NCBI GenBank assembly: GCA_015063855.1
Contig: SVTI01000005.1
Span: forward strand, 1 to 48,454
DNA from: Oscillospiraceae bacterium
Lineage (GTDB): Bacteria; Bacillota; Clostridia; Oscillospirales; CAG-272
Direction of reading: 5' to 3'
Length of the DNA: 48,454 nt
Shown: positions 39,673-48,384 of the stretch, piece after piece
How the letters are laid out: every line of letters begins with the position of its first letter
How positions within the stretch are numbered: position 1 is the first letter of the stretch
Made by a program: the position numbers and the translations under genes
Notes under the pieces: model-generated
The model's database searches: none
What the model was told of the DNA's origin: nothing
What the model saw: the letters and a program-made list of their open reading frames with translations, nothing else

Positions 39673-42069
39673 ATGGACAAGCAAACAACAAATCAAAGAA
39701 AATTTCAGCCCAAGGAGATATACTTAAGGGCAAAAACTGCTCTGGGGAGCTTCATTTCGAATTATATAAGTATAGAAGGCTCACCTGAGGAAGGTAAGGA
39801 GGCCCTTAATCTAAGACTCAACTATGTGGTAAGGGGACTTGGTTTCTCGCTTTTGGGATTCCTGTTCGGAGGGTCGTCGATGCTCTTTTCGACCTATCCT
39901 CTCGGCATATCCTTATTCTGTGCCGCAAGCAGATACATACCCTTTATTTACGTCGGACTGATACTCTCAACGTTGTTTATTACCGGATCTGCAGTATCGG
40001 TATTTCTGTTATACAGTATAGCCATGCTCGCTCGCTTCAGTATATCCTATATGTCAAAAAATGATTTCGCCTCTCCGCTTTTTGCCGAGACCAAGCTCTA
40101 CCGAGCACTCTTTTCCTCGGCGGTGATGCTTATTCTCGGGGTGATACGTTGTATCTCTGACGGATTTCTGTGGTATGACCTTTTCGGTCTTATTTCGGGA
40201 GTTCTTCTTGCGCCCGTGTTGACCCTTGCCTTCTGTGGGGCGCTGGAGGGTGGTAACAGATACACCGCATATCACGATATTGGTCTTTGTGCCATAATGA
40301 GCTTTACAGTTTTCGCACTTAAGGACGTAACCCTTTTCGGCTTCAGCGCTTCGGCGGTTCTCGCATTTATCATAACCCTTCATATATCAAAGGAATGCGG
40401 AATGCTTCGAGGCGGGGTGGCAGGTCTTTTTGCAGGTCTTGCATATAACGTGATATATGCTCCTCTTTTTGCCATAGCATCGCTGATATCGGGACTTTTT
40501 TGGAGGTTGGGTAGTCTCCACGCCATAATAGCAGCTCTCGGAACGGGAATCGTATACGGAATATATGCCGATGGTTTTTCAGCCCTTTCAGCCCTTGCGC
40601 CCGATCTTCTCTGTGCAGCATTGATATACCTTCCTCTCGAAAGACTCGGTATATTACCTAAGCCGAGGATATATACCGGAAGTGGAAGTATGCCCGAAAA
40701 TATGGGAGACCGTATAGCGGTAAGCGAAAAAAAGAACGAAGCCTCAGAAAAAAGACTTCGTGCCATGTCGGATGCTATGTCCTCTCTTGCCGCTGTTTTT
40801 TATAATCTGTCCTGTGCGGAAAAAAAGCCGGAGATATCGTCTGTAGGTATGACGGTGGAAAAATGCTTTGAGGGCTTCTGCGAGAAATGTCCGAGAAGGA
40901 TAATATGCTGGGACGAGCATTACCCCGATACCCGTGAAACATTGAACAAGTTAAGTCTTGCTATATATAATGGAGAGGTGATAGGTGTGTCGGATGTGCC
41001 CGAATATGTAGCCAAACGATGTAACCGTATCGAGGAGATAATCGAGGCTATTAATAAAAGATATTCGAATCAGCTAAAGGATGCTATAAGCGGAAGCAAG
41101 GCAGAGGTGTTTGCCATAGATTATTCCGCTATGGCGGCGTTATTAGAGCAGGCTCTGACTGAGAATGCCAAAGAGTACGAGATAGATGAGAAGCTGACTG
41201 CCAAGATAAAAAGTGAAGCTCGTTATCTGAATTTTACCTCTACAAACCTCTGTGTTTACGGAGAGCGAAAAAAGAGAGTGATTGCGGGCGGTATAGATCT
41301 TGCCCGTGTCAAATTGGGAGTTGAGGAGATACAGCGTGCCTTTGAAAGGGTTTTGGGGGCGCCCCTGTCATATCCCAATTTTGCCATAGAGGGGGATCAT
41401 ATCACTATGAGCATGAGAAGCAAGCGTATTTTTAAGGCGGAGTATGCCCATATCTCTCAGAAAAAGGAAAAGGAGGATATCAACGGAGACAGCATCAGTT
41501 TTTTTGAGAACAGCGGAGATTATTTCTATGCACTTTTGAGCGATGGAATGGGCAGCGGAAGAGATGCGGCACTTTCTTCACGTCTTGCAGGAGTATATCT
41601 TGATAAAATGCTTCGTGCAGGTAATAAGAAGGCTCAGGCAATCGAGATGCTTAATTCATTTCTTCGGCAGAAAAGCTGTGAAAGCTTTGCTACGGTAGAT
41701 CTTATGGAGCTTGATCTGTTGAACGGACAGGCATCCTTTGTCAAGAGTGGTGCGGTACCTTCTTATATTATAAGAGGCAGCAGCATATTTAAGATAGCAT
41801 CGAATACCATGCCCGTGGGTATTATAAAAGAGCTTAACGCAGAGGAGGTTAAATTTGAGCTTGAGCACGGCGACGTGGTGGTCATGATAAGCGACGGTAT
41901 CTGTGATGGCACAGAGGACGGAATATGGCTTATGGATATGCTGATAAATGATTGGAAGAAGGGGGTAGGTCTTCGGGATATGTGCGAAAAAATATTAGAG
42001 GAGGCGAGAGAGCGAAACGGTGAAAGAGACGACATGACAGTAGGTATGGTAAAGATAAAGAGAATATAG
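39673..42069 (+). CDS. spoIIE: Stage II sporulation protein E (PP2C-type phosphatase)
   Basis: 798 residues, close to B. subtilis SpoIIE (827). A cytoplasmic N-terminus of about 55 residues is followed by about ten membrane helices (about 55-335), a central region (340-590) and a PP2C phosphatase domain (about 590-798). Metal-binding motifs: LLSDGMGSGRDAALSS, VMISDGICDGTEDG and RDDMTVGMV at the end. SpoIIE dephosphorylates SpoIIAA to release sigma-F in the forespore and acts at the asymmetric septum. The ribosome-binding site AAGGA is about 12 nt from the ATG. This gene is the best evidence that the organism belongs to a spore-forming lineage. It is a single-gene unit. Confidence 0.95.
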   Translation: MDKQTTNQRKFQPKEIYLRAKTALGSFISNYISIEGSPEEGKEALNLRLNYVVRGLGFSLLGFLFGGSSMLFSTYPLGISLFCAASRYIPFIYVGLILSTLFITGSAVSVFLLYSIAMLARFSISYMSKNDFASPLFAETKLYRALFSSAVMLILGVIRCISDGFLWYDLFGLISGVLLAPVLTLAFCGALEGGNRYTAYHDIGLCAIMSFTVFALKDVTLFGFSASAVLAFIITLHISKECGMLRGGVAGLFAGLAYNVIYAPLFAIASLISGLFWRLGSLHAIIAALGTGIVYGIYADGFSALSALAPDLLCAALIYLPLERLGILPKPRIYTGSGSMPENMGDRIAVSEKKNEASEKRLRAMSDAMSSLAAVFYNLSCAEKKPEISSVGMTVEKCFEGFCEKCPRRIICWDEHYPDTRETLNKLSLAIYNGEVIGVSDVPEYVAKRCNRIEEIIEAINKRYSNQLKDAISGSKAEVFAIDYSAMAALLEQALTENAKEYEIDEKLTAKIKSEARYLNFTSTNLCVYGERKKRVIAGGIDLARVKLGVEEIQRAFERVLGAPLSYPNFAIEGDHITMSMRSKRIFKAEYAHISQKKEKEDINGDSISFFENSGDYFYALLSDGMGSGRDAALSSRLAGVYLDKMLRAGNKKAQAIEMLNSFLRQKSCESFATVDLMELDLLNGQASFVKSGAVPSYIIRGSSIFKIASNTMPVGIIKELNAEEVKFELEHGDVVVMISDGICDGTEDGIWLMDMLINDWKKGVGLRDMCEKILEEARERNGERDDMTVGMVKIKRI

Positions 42070-42072
42070 GAA

Positions 42073-42103
42073 AAAGCAGGAATCACAAACCGATTCCTGC
42101 TTT
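42073..42103. terminator. Shared bidirectional terminator of spoIIE and the LysR gene
   Basis: A 12-bp perfect stem (42073-42084 with 42092-42103) with a 7-nt loop has A-rich and T-rich flanks on both strands and overlaps the LysR stop codon. Confidence 0.82.
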
Positions 42104-42995
42104 AATCATTCGTAAACTCATAAGCCTTAACGTATTCAATAAAGGTCTTAAGGCTTTTTGAGAGCCATTTATTTTTGTGGTATATGAGCTGTTTCCATAT
42201 GTCTAAATTCATATCACAGACATCGAGATAACAGAGCCTTTCCGAAGCTATCAAATTCCCGGTAACAAAGTCGGGCAGATAAGATATCATATTGCTTTGG
42301 GCGACCATGGAGGTGATTATATCGGTTCGTCCGATTTCAAGTACGGGTGTAAGCTCAAGAGAGAGCTTGGCGAGCTCCTTGTCAAATACTCGTCTGTAGC
42401 CCTGTCCGTATTCGGTCAGAATAAAGGGCTCTTTAATTATATCTTTCACAGAAAGATCTTTGATATTTGCATATTTTGAATTTACACTTGCGACAAAGTG
42501 CATGGAAAGCTGTTCTTCCTTTGCGATAATATAGTCCTTATGGTAGGAATGATTGTCAAGGGTTATGATAATATCCGCCTCATTGTGGTCGAGCATATCG
42601 AACATGACAGAGGTGTCTGCAGTTGTGAACTTTACCGAGATATTCGGGTATCTGTTATGAAAATCAATATAGTGTGAATTGATCATTTCCTCACATACCG
42701 AGTCGGGGGTAACTATATGTATATGCCCGTTGATATCCTCATCTTTTGTCAGACTTTCTTTGAATTCATCGGTCAGTGCTCTTACCTGATGGGCGTATGA
42801 TACAAGCTCGTGACCGCGTTCTGTCAGGGTTATCGTGTGATTGATCCTTTCAAATAAAAGGCAGTCCAATTCGTCCTCCAGCTGTTTTATCTGGAAGGAT
42901 ATCGTTGATTGTGAATAGCCGAGAAGCTCCGCCGCCTTTGTAAAGCTTCCGAGTTCGGCTACGTGGGTAAAGGTGATAAGATTGCGTAATTCCAT
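42102..42995 (-). CDS. LysR-family transcriptional regulator
   Basis: 297 residues from the ATG at 42995 (GGAGG 5 nt upstream). Residues 1-60 are the winged helix-turn-helix (ELRNLITFTHVAELGSFTKA; LGYSQSTISFQIKQLE), followed by an effector-binding domain. It diverges from the sodium symporter gene across 141 bp that contain a LysR-type T-N11-A palindrome on the symporter promoter. I infer that it controls the symporter in response to its substrate or a derivative. The effector cannot be deduced. Confidence 0.93.
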   Translation of the reverse strand: MELRNLITFTHVAELGSFTKAAELLGYSQSTISFQIKQLEDELDCLLFERINHTITLTERGHELVSYAHQVRALTDEFKESLTKDEDINGHIHIVTPDSVCEEMINSHYIDFHNRYPNISVKFTTADTSVMFDMLDHNEADIIITLDNHSYHKDYIIAKEEQLSMHFVASVNSKYANIKDLSVKDIIKEPFILTEYGQGYRRVFDKELAKLSLELTPVLEIGRTDIITSMVAQSNMISYLPDFVTGNLIASERLCYLDVCDMNLDIWKQLIYHKNKWLSKSLKTFIEYVKAYEFTND

Positions 42996-43042
42996 TTCAT
43001 CCTCCATCGAAAATATCGATAACAAACATCAAAACTATTCGT

Positions 43043-43074
43043 TTGACTAATGCTTGATAATATTATATAATCAA
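43043..43074 (+). promoter_or_regulatory. Symporter promoter with overlapping LysR-type operator
   Basis: TTGACT (43043-43048) and TATAAT (43066-43071) are 17 nt apart. The inverted repeat TTGAT-N11-ATCAA (43054-43074) overlies the spacer and -10, the T-N11-A form bound by LysR proteins. Confidence 0.72.
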
Positions 43075-43136
43075 ATACAGAAAAAATCAAGCCCCAATAC
43101 AGTGCATATTTCAGGCTTTGCAGGGAGGACATTAAA

Positions 43137-44699
43137 ATGACAAGCGCACAACTTTACACTATTATAGCTTTAGCCGTTTATGCTGCCATTATGGCATTTA
43201 TAGGCTGCTTCAGCTACGGAAGATCAAAGAACTTAGACAGCTTTCTTCTCGGAGGAAGAAAGATAGGCGCATGGGCGACAGCCTTTGCTTACGGAACGGC
43301 ATACTTTTCTGCGGTTGTATTCGTAGGATATGCAGGTCAGCACGGCTGGAATATAGGTCTCGGTGCTATCTGGATAGGTGTGGGCAATGCGATACTCGGC
43401 TGTCTTTTATCATGGCTTCTCTTTGCCAACCGTACGAGAAAAATAACCAAGAAGCTGAATGCAAGAACGATGCCCGATTACTTTGAAAAAAGATATAATT
43501 CAAAGGGCATGAAGATTTTCGGTGCTGTAATAATTTTCGTATTCCTCGTTCCTTATTCCGCCGCTGTATATAAGGGTCTCGGTTCACTTTTCAGCGCAAT
43601 ATTCCCCGGTGTTGACACATGGGTATGGATGCTTATCATAGCTTCGCTTACTGCGATCTACCTTGTGGCAGGAGGCTACGTTGCTACCTCTTATACGGAT
43701 ATGATACAGGGTATTATTATGATCGTCGGAGTTATATGTCTTGTTGCGGCGGTTCTTACTCATGACAGCGTTGGCGGTATCAGCGGCCTTATCGAAAATC
43801 TCGGCAATTTCAAATCTCTTCCCGACGATCCCAATCCCACAACGGGAAGTCAGCTGACAAATATCTTCGGAGGCTCATCCTTTAGATTCCTCTGCTTCAA
43901 CATAATGCTTACAAGCTTCGGTACCTGGGGACTTCCTCAGATGATAGGTAAGTTCTATGCCATCAAGGATACGGCGGCTATCAAGCGCGGCACTATAATT
44001 TCGACAATATTCTGTATAGTTATCGGTTGCGGTGCATACCTTATCGGCTCTACCTCCAGACTCGTTCTCGGCGGTAAGCTTCCCGAGGGCGGCATTGATG
44101 CAGTAATTCCCGCACTTCTCATGGAGGTATTGGGTAACGGTACATTAGGTATAATACTTTTGGCGGTTATTATGATACTTCTTCTTTCCGCATCCATGTC
44201 CACGCTTGAGGCGGTAGTACTTACCTCAGCCTCCGCAGTTGCGGTTGACCTTATTCCCTCGCTCAGAAAGAAGGAGATACAGTCTGATAAGCAGATGCTT
44301 CTCACCAGACTCCTCTGCTTCGCATTTGTACTTTGCTCATTTATCTTTGCTACACAGAATATTCCGATAATCGTAAGCCTTATGTCCTTCTCATGGGGTG
44401 TCGTATCGGGATGCTTTATCGGTCCCTACATCTGGGGTCTATTCTCAAAGAAGATTACTAAGATCGGCGCATTTGCAGGTGTTATCTCAGGTCTTGTTAC
44501 CGTTGGAGGAGCAACCCTCGTGATATCATTGACGAACGAGGCAGGCTTCTCTGCCGCTGCTGCCAGATCTCCCGAGATGGGTGTTGCGGCTATGGCGATA
44601 TCAATGATAATCGTTCCCCTTGTCAGTGCATTTACCAAGAATAAAAAAGAGGATATTGAGCGCGTAGACGAGATATTTGAATGTTATAAGGAAAACTGA
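43137..44699 (+). CDS. Sodium:solute symporter (SSS family)
   Basis: 520 residues with about 13 membrane helices, normal for the SSS family that includes PutP. Recognisable strings: FLLGGRKIGAWATAFAYGTA near residue 37, ARTMPDYFEKRYNSKGMKIF, LVAGGYVATSYTDMIQGIIM near 178, and a late ASMSTLEAVVLTSAS. It imports an organic solute such as an amino acid or carboxylate with Na+. The substrate is not determinable here. RBS GGAGG lies 9 nt upstream. The C-terminus is short and charged. Confidence 0.92.
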   Translation: MTSAQLYTIIALAVYAAIMAFIGCFSYGRSKNLDSFLLGGRKIGAWATAFAYGTAYFSAVVFVGYAGQHGWNIGLGAIWIGVGNAILGCLLSWLLFANRTRKITKKLNARTMPDYFEKRYNSKGMKIFGAVIIFVFLVPYSAAVYKGLGSLFSAIFPGVDTWVWMLIIASLTAIYLVAGGYVATSYTDMIQGIIMIVGVICLVAAVLTHDSVGGISGLIENLGNFKSLPDDPNPTTGSQLTNIFGGSSFRFLCFNIMLTSFGTWGLPQMIGKFYAIKDTAAIKRGTIISTIFCIVIGCGAYLIGSTSRLVLGGKLPEGGIDAVIPALLMEVLGNGTLGIILLAVIMILLLSASMSTLEAVVLTSASAVAVDLIPSLRKKEIQSDKQMLLTRLLCFAFVLCSFIFATQNIPIIVSLMSFSWGVVSGCFIGPYIWGLFSKKITKIGAFAGVISGLVTVGGATLVISLTNEAGFSAAAARSPEMGVAAMAISMIIVPLVSAFTKNKKEDIERVDEIFECYKEN

Positions 44700-44710
44700 A
44701 ATAATTGAAT

Positions 44711-44757
44711 ATAACAGAAAATAGTCTGCTTATCGTAAGCAGACTATTTTCTGTTAT
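44711..44757. terminator. Bidirectional terminator, 22-bp perfect stem
   Basis: Arms 44711-44732 and 44736-44757 are fully complementary with a 3-nt loop, unusually long. It lies 12 nt past the symporter stop and about 70 nt from the convergent unknown gene, so it probably serves both. Confidence 0.8.
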
Positions 44758-44828
44758 GAGGATTTAATTTTGTTTTGAAAAAAAGATATATTTATATCAA
44801 GCCCGATCATCGTTACGGTTCTTACCCG

Positions 44829-45374
44829 CTATTCAATCTCAAACATACCCGAAAACCACAGATTGCCGTTGGATGATACTACCTTGTTCGGATTCTTTTC
44901 CAATATGATGCCCAACTTTTCCCGGTAAATGTAAACATCTGTGTGATCGATACCCACACTTGCACCGCAGGTATATCCCATGGACGAGAGAGTCTCATCG
45001 GGAGTAACGGTGAATGTGATAACTTTTTTGATATTCAGGTCGGAATAATTAATACTTATCGAGCCCTTCGATTCATTTACCGAAACGCTCTTACAATTAA
45101 GAGGTGCATGCTTGTCATCCTCGATAAGCTGCCATCCGTCTCCAGAATTTCGTATAACACCCGCAACATATACTATTTTTTCGCTGCCGGCATTTGTTTC
45201 GGAGGGCTTTTCATTTGACGAGACCGGTTTATCCTGCGAAAGCATACCGTTGGCTCTGTTTATAAGTCTGCCTACCCCCGAACCAAAGATCCCCGTTATC
45301 AGCAATGTTGCAACACAAACGATACAAATGATTTGCAGTATGATAATTCTTTTGTTTCTGCCGTTATTTTCCAT
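44829..45374 (-). CDS. Signal-anchored protein of unknown function
   Basis: 181 residues. A basic N-terminus precedes one membrane helix (about 10-30). The rest is extracytoplasmic: a polar linker (SQDKPVSSNEKPSETNAGSE), then a beta-rich domain of about 110 residues beginning KIVYVAGVIRNSGDGWQLIE and ending NGNLWFSGMFEIE. I do not recognise a family. It is transcribed alone from a perfect consensus promoter with a palindrome near its start site, divergent from a small XRE regulator, which probably represses it. RBS AGGAGA lies 7 nt upstream. The arrangement suggests an inducible surface or stress protein. Confidence 0.75.
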   Translation of the reverse strand: MENNGRNKRIIILQIICIVCVATLLITGIFGSGVGRLINRANGMLSQDKPVSSNEKPSETNAGSEKIVYVAGVIRNSGDGWQLIEDDKHAPLNCKSVSVNESKGSISINYSDLNIKKVITFTVTPDETLSSMGYTCGASVGIDHTDVYIYREKLGIILEKNPNKVVSSNGNLWFSGMFEIE

Positions 45375-45398
45375 AGCTTGTCTCCTTTTCCAAAATAG

Positions 45399-45410
45399 TA
45401 ACTATAGTTA
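45399..45410. promoter_or_regulatory. Palindromic operator TAACTATAGTTA
   Basis: Perfect 12-bp palindrome just downstream of the predicted start of the minus-strand unknown gene. Related TAGTTA/TATAGTT words recur at 45466-45471 and 45489-45495, as expected for XRE repressor sites. Confidence 0.55.
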
Positions 45411-45421
45411 TTGTTATAATT

Positions 45422-45450
45422 ATTATAATGATTTGATATTCCTATGTCAA
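45422..45450 (-). promoter_or_regulatory. Consensus sigma-A promoter of the signal-anchored unknown gene
   Basis: On the minus strand TTGACA (45445-45450) and TATAAT (45422-45427) are exactly 17 nt apart. A promoter this strong would need repression, consistent with the adjacent palindrome. Confidence 0.8.
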
Positions 45451-45463
45451 GGGGGTAAAATAA

Positions 45464-45478
45464 TTTTAGTTACTAAAA
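45464..45478. promoter_or_regulatory. Inverted repeat TTTTAG-N3-CTAAAA near the XRE promoter
   Basis: 6-bp arms with a TTA centre, located where the -35 of the XRE gene would lie if TATAGT (45489-45494) is its -10. Suggests autoregulation. Confidence 0.45.
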
Positions 45479-45523
45479 ATACAACAATTATAGTTTGTTT
45501 GTTGTTTTATAAAGGAAATGAAT

Positions 45524-45859
45524 ATGATTCAAAAACAAATTGGTGAAAAAATCAGAAAAAAGCGTATCGAAACGGGGCTCTCGCAGGAACAGCTTGCATT
45601 ACTGTCAGGAGTTACCCCAACCTATCTTGGTCAGATAGAGCGCGGTGAACGAAATCCCACGGTGGGTTTGTTGGAAAAGTTAGGGGAATCTCTCGATATA
45701 GATATCACATATTTCTTCGAGGATCATTATTCCACAAGTATCGACAGATATACAGAGAGGATCCTTAAGTGTATGCAGGATTTGAACGATGAGCAGAAAA
45801 GCACCGTTCTCCAAATCATTATTATGATAAGTAAGGTATTAAAAGAGAATAATAATTAA
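45524..45859 (+). CDS. XRE-family helix-turn-helix regulator
   Basis: 111 residues from the ATG at 45524, which is better placed than the in-frame ATG at 45518 relative to AGGA. Residues 5-60 are a Cro/C1-type helix-turn-helix (IGEKIRKKRIETGLSQEQLA; GVTPTYLGQIERGERNPTVG). The C-terminal 45 residues are helical and may dimerise. It diverges from the signal-anchored gene over 149 bp that contain two palindromes. I infer a repressor of that gene and of itself. Confidence 0.92.
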   Translation: MIQKQIGEKIRKKRIETGLSQEQLALLSGVTPTYLGQIERGERNPTVGLLEKLGESLDIDITYFFEDHYSTSIDRYTERILKCMQDLNDEQKSTVLQIIIMISKVLKENNN

Positions 45860-45870
45860 ATACAACGAAA

Positions 45871-45900
45871 AAAATCTCTGCCCGAAAGCAGAGATTTTTT
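45871..45900. terminator. Bidirectional terminator of the XRE gene and the aldolase gene
   Basis: An 11-bp stem AAAATCTCTGC/GCAGAGATTTT (45871-45881 with 45888-45898) with A-rich and T-rich flanks lies between the convergent stops. Confidence 0.85.
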
Positions 45901-45939
45901 CTATCGTAATAAATATTTATATTGCTTTTCAGGTGCCAC

Positions 45940-46785
45940 TTAGATCTTGTGTGTCTGGAAGAGCTCCATCTTCTTCTTAGCAAGAGCGGAACCGTGGTTT
46001 CTGCCTTCCTTGAAGAGAGAAAGTACGTTGTACTTGAAGCCTTCGGTGTTCTGGCCGTTGAAGCCTGCACCGTAAGCAGCGATAAACTCTGTACAGATGT
46101 TAACCTTTGCGATACCGTTACCGCAAGCCTCAGCAACCTTATCCTCGGGAGTGCCGGAACCACCGTGAAGAACGAGGGGAATCTCAACGAGTGCTGCGAT
46201 CTCCTTAAGTCTGTCGATGTTGATCTTGGGGGGCTTGGTGTAGAAGCCGTGAGCTGTACCGATAGCAACTGCGAGGCAGTCGATACCTGTCTGACGAACG
46301 AACTCAGCTGCCATAGCGGGATCTGTCTGCTCGTCCTCGTCGTTTGTGATGTTACCTTCGTTACCTGCGAGCTTGCCGATCTCAGCCTCAACGGATGCGC
46401 CGTATTCCTTAGCCTTTTCAACTACCTTCTTGGTAAGCTCAACGTTCTTTTCAAAATCATACTGAGAAGCATCGATCATAACGGATGTGAAGCCTGCTTC
46501 AAGAGCTTCAACAACCTCTTCGTAGGTTTCAGCGTGGTCAAGGTGAATAGCTACAGGAAGGTCGAAGTGCTCGGATGCCATCTTAGCCATAGCAACTGCA
46601 TTTTCATAACCGTCCATAAATTCCTTTTCGTAAGGTCCAACCTGAAGAATTGCGGGAACGCCAAGCTCCTTAGCTGCTGCACAAACTGCGTAAGCAGAGT
46701 CGTAAGACCAGAACTCAAACGCGCCTACAGCGTACTTGTGAGCTCTTGCTTCCTTAAGCATTTCTCTCATTGTAACAAGTGCCAT
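45940..46785 (-). CDS. Class II ketose-bisphosphate aldolase
   Basis: 281 residues from the ATG at 46785 (GGAGG 8 nt upstream). Catalytic Asp and zinc His lie in IHLDHAETYEEVVEALEAGF near 80; other ligands are in AIGTAHGFYTKPPKI and VLHGGSGT. The family includes fructose-1,6-bisphosphate (Fba), tagatose-1,6-bisphosphate (GatY/KbaY) and related aldolases, which short motifs do not separate. A glycolytic role is the default because the gene stands alone with a strong start, but the sequence differs from the commonest Fba pattern (SVMIDASQYDFEKN where SVMIDAS is usual). It diverges from the DUF362 gene. Confidence 0.88.
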   Translation of the reverse strand: MALVTMREMLKEARAHKYAVGAFEFWSYDSAYAVCAAAKELGVPAILQVGPYEKEFMDGYENAVAMAKMASEHFDLPVAIHLDHAETYEEVVEALEAGFTSVMIDASQYDFEKNVELTKKVVEKAKEYGASVEAEIGKLAGNEGNITNDEDEQTDPAMAAEFVRQTGIDCLAVAIGTAHGFYTKPPKINIDRLKEIAALVEIPLVLHGGSGTPEDKVAEACGNGIAKVNICTEFIAAYGAGFNGQNTEGFKYNVLSLFKEGRNHGSALAKKKMELFQTHKI

Positions 46786-46828
46786 TTTATTGTCCTCCAA
46801 TAAATATAAATTCATTTTTAACGAGTCA

Positions 46829-46837
46829 ATTATATCA
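46829..46837 (-). promoter_or_regulatory. Extended -10 promoter of the aldolase gene
   Basis: The minus strand reads TGATATAAT, a TGn extended -10, with no good -35. A TCACA-N4-TGTGA inverted repeat lies directly upstream. Confidence 0.55.
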
Positions 46838-46882
46838 CAGCTTTGTGACATTTTCTCGCTTTTTTTGAGCTTTTACAACTTG

Positions 46883-46913
46883 TTTACAATTTCAGAGGAC
46901 GATGAGGTATAAT
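46883..46913 (+). promoter_or_regulatory. Probable promoter of the DUF362 gene
   Basis: TATAAT (46908-46913) has a weak TTTACA (46883-46888) 19 nt upstream. Confidence 0.45.
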
Positions 46914-46945
46914 AGTATTATAAATTATATTTATGAGGTCAAAAA

Positions 46946-48097
46946 ATGGCAGATGTTTCTATTGTAACCTGTAAGGACTACGAAAAGGAAAATGTAGACA
47001 GAGCGCTTGACGAGGCGATTTCGGCTGTCGGCGGTCTTGACATGATAACGAAGGGTATGAAGGTGGGCATTAAGGTCAACCTCGTTTCGGGAGCCAAGCC
47101 CGATAAGGCTGTGACCACCCATCCCGAGATGGTGTCCTCGCTTACCCGAATGCTCCTTGAAAGAGGTGCCGAGGTCATAGTGGGCGACAGTCCGGGAGGA
47201 CTTTATAATGCCGCTTATGTTGGGGGTATCTATTCCGTTTCGGGAATGAAGAGCGTGGAGAAGGCGGGAGCAAAATTAAACCGTGATTTCTCCGAGAAGG
47301 ATGCCGTTTATGACGAAGCAGAGGTATTAAAGAGCTTTAAGTATACCACATGGCTTGACAATGTGGATGTTATCATCAACTTTGCTAAGCTCAAGACTCA
47401 CGGTATGATGGGTATGTCCTCTGCTGCAAAGAATATGTTCGGTGTTATCCCCGGTACGATAAAGCCGGAATACCATTTCCGTTTCCCCGATTATGATAGG
47501 TTCGCGGATATGATAGTAGATATAGATGAGTATTTCAAGCCGGTTCTTAATATCGTGGATGCGGTTACGGGTATGGAGGGTAACGGCCCTACCGCAGGCA
47601 CACCCCGACATATCGGATGTGTGATAGCTTCAAAAAATCCCCATAAGGCGGATATGATCTGCGCCGAGGTTTTAGGCATCGAATCCGACAAGCTTCCCAT
47701 ACTCCGTTCCGCCAAAAGAAGAGGTCTGTGCCCCGAAAGCGTGGAGGAGCTTGATATCTATGGAGATTATAAGGAGTTCTGTATTCCCGATTTTGAAAAT
47801 ATTGCCCATGCCGCAAGCATAGTTTTTGAAAAGGGAAAGCCGAATATAGTCAGTCGCGGAATGGCGGCGGTCATACGTTTTGCCGTTAAGTCAAAGCCGA
47901 AGCTGAAAAAGGATGAATGCGTGGGCTGCCGTGTGTGTGAAAACATCTGTCCGGCAAAGGCGATAGTTATGAAAAAGGGTAAGGCACATATCGACCGCAA
48001 GAGCTGTATCGCTTGCTTCTGCTGTCAGGAATTCTGTCCTAAAGGAGCTATGAAATCCAAGCGCCCATTTATTGCAAGGATACTCGGGAAGATATGA
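46946..48097 (+). CDS. DUF362 protein with C-terminal double [4Fe-4S] ferredoxin domain
   Basis: 383 residues. Residues about 1-290 match DUF362 (GMKVGIKVNLVSGAKPDKAV; VIVGDSPGG; INFAKLKTHGMMGMSSAAKN). The C-terminus has two C-x2-C-x2-C-x3-C-P clusters, CVGCRVCENICP and CIACFCCQEFCP, each for one [4Fe-4S]. DUF362 proteins are common in anaerobes and are presumed redox proteins, but their reaction is unknown. It is a single gene, RBS GAGG 7 nt upstream, divergent from the aldolase. Confidence 0.88.
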   Translation: MADVSIVTCKDYEKENVDRALDEAISAVGGLDMITKGMKVGIKVNLVSGAKPDKAVTTHPEMVSSLTRMLLERGAEVIVGDSPGGLYNAAYVGGIYSVSGMKSVEKAGAKLNRDFSEKDAVYDEAEVLKSFKYTTWLDNVDVIINFAKLKTHGMMGMSSAAKNMFGVIPGTIKPEYHFRFPDYDRFADMIVDIDEYFKPVLNIVDAVTGMEGNGPTAGTPRHIGCVIASKNPHKADMICAEVLGIESDKLPILRSAKRRGLCPESVEELDIYGDYKEFCIPDFENIAHAASIVFEKGKPNIVSRGMAAVIRFAVKSKPKLKKDECVGCRVCENICPAKAIVMKKGKAHIDRKSCIACFCCQEFCPKGAMKSKRPFIARILGKI

Positions 48098-48160
48098 AAA
48101 ATTCGTTCCTTAACTGAAGTAATTTGTTTAATCAAATATATTGTTCAGAGGACAAAATCT

Positions 48161-48193
48161 TACAGCTTGAAGGGTGAAACCTTTCAAGCTGTA
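48161..48193 (+). terminator. Possible terminator of the DUF362 gene
   Basis: An 11-bp perfect stem (48161-48171 with 48183-48193) extended by G-C and G-T pairs, about 64 nt after the stop. The tail is AT-rich but not a pure T-run. Confidence 0.5.
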
Positions 48194-48212
48194 ATTTATC
48201 GCTTAGCTTATT

Positions 48213-48255
48213 TCGGGCATTGAAAAATCGATTACCGCTAACTCCAAGCCCGAAG
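48213..48255. repeat. REP-like palindromic repeat, copy B
   Basis: Opens TCGGGCATTGA and closes GCCCGAAG, with CTAACTCC inside where copy A has CTCAACTCC. Confidence 0.5.
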
Positions 48256-48347
48256 AGCAGGGTGAAGGGCAAAGCCCTTCAAACTGTAATTTGTCGGTAA
48301 GTTTACTGTAACAGTACATCTTTCGCAAACGAAGGACGGGAGCCCTG

Positions 48348-48384
48348 CCTTCTCTAGCAAGAGAAGGGGGACCGTCGCAACGGT
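48348..48384. repeat. Double hairpin, probably part of an interspersed repeat
   Basis: CCTTCTCT/AGAGAAGG (48348-48355 with 48360-48367) is followed by ACCGT/ACGGT (48371-48375 with 48380-48384) and GGATGAG. The motif looks like interspersed intergenic repeats I recall from Oscillospiraceae genomes. Confidence 0.45.

Noticed and set aside
45922-46803. Plus-strand open frame opposite the aldolase
   Set aside because: Antisense to a clearly recognised class II aldolase with intact motifs.
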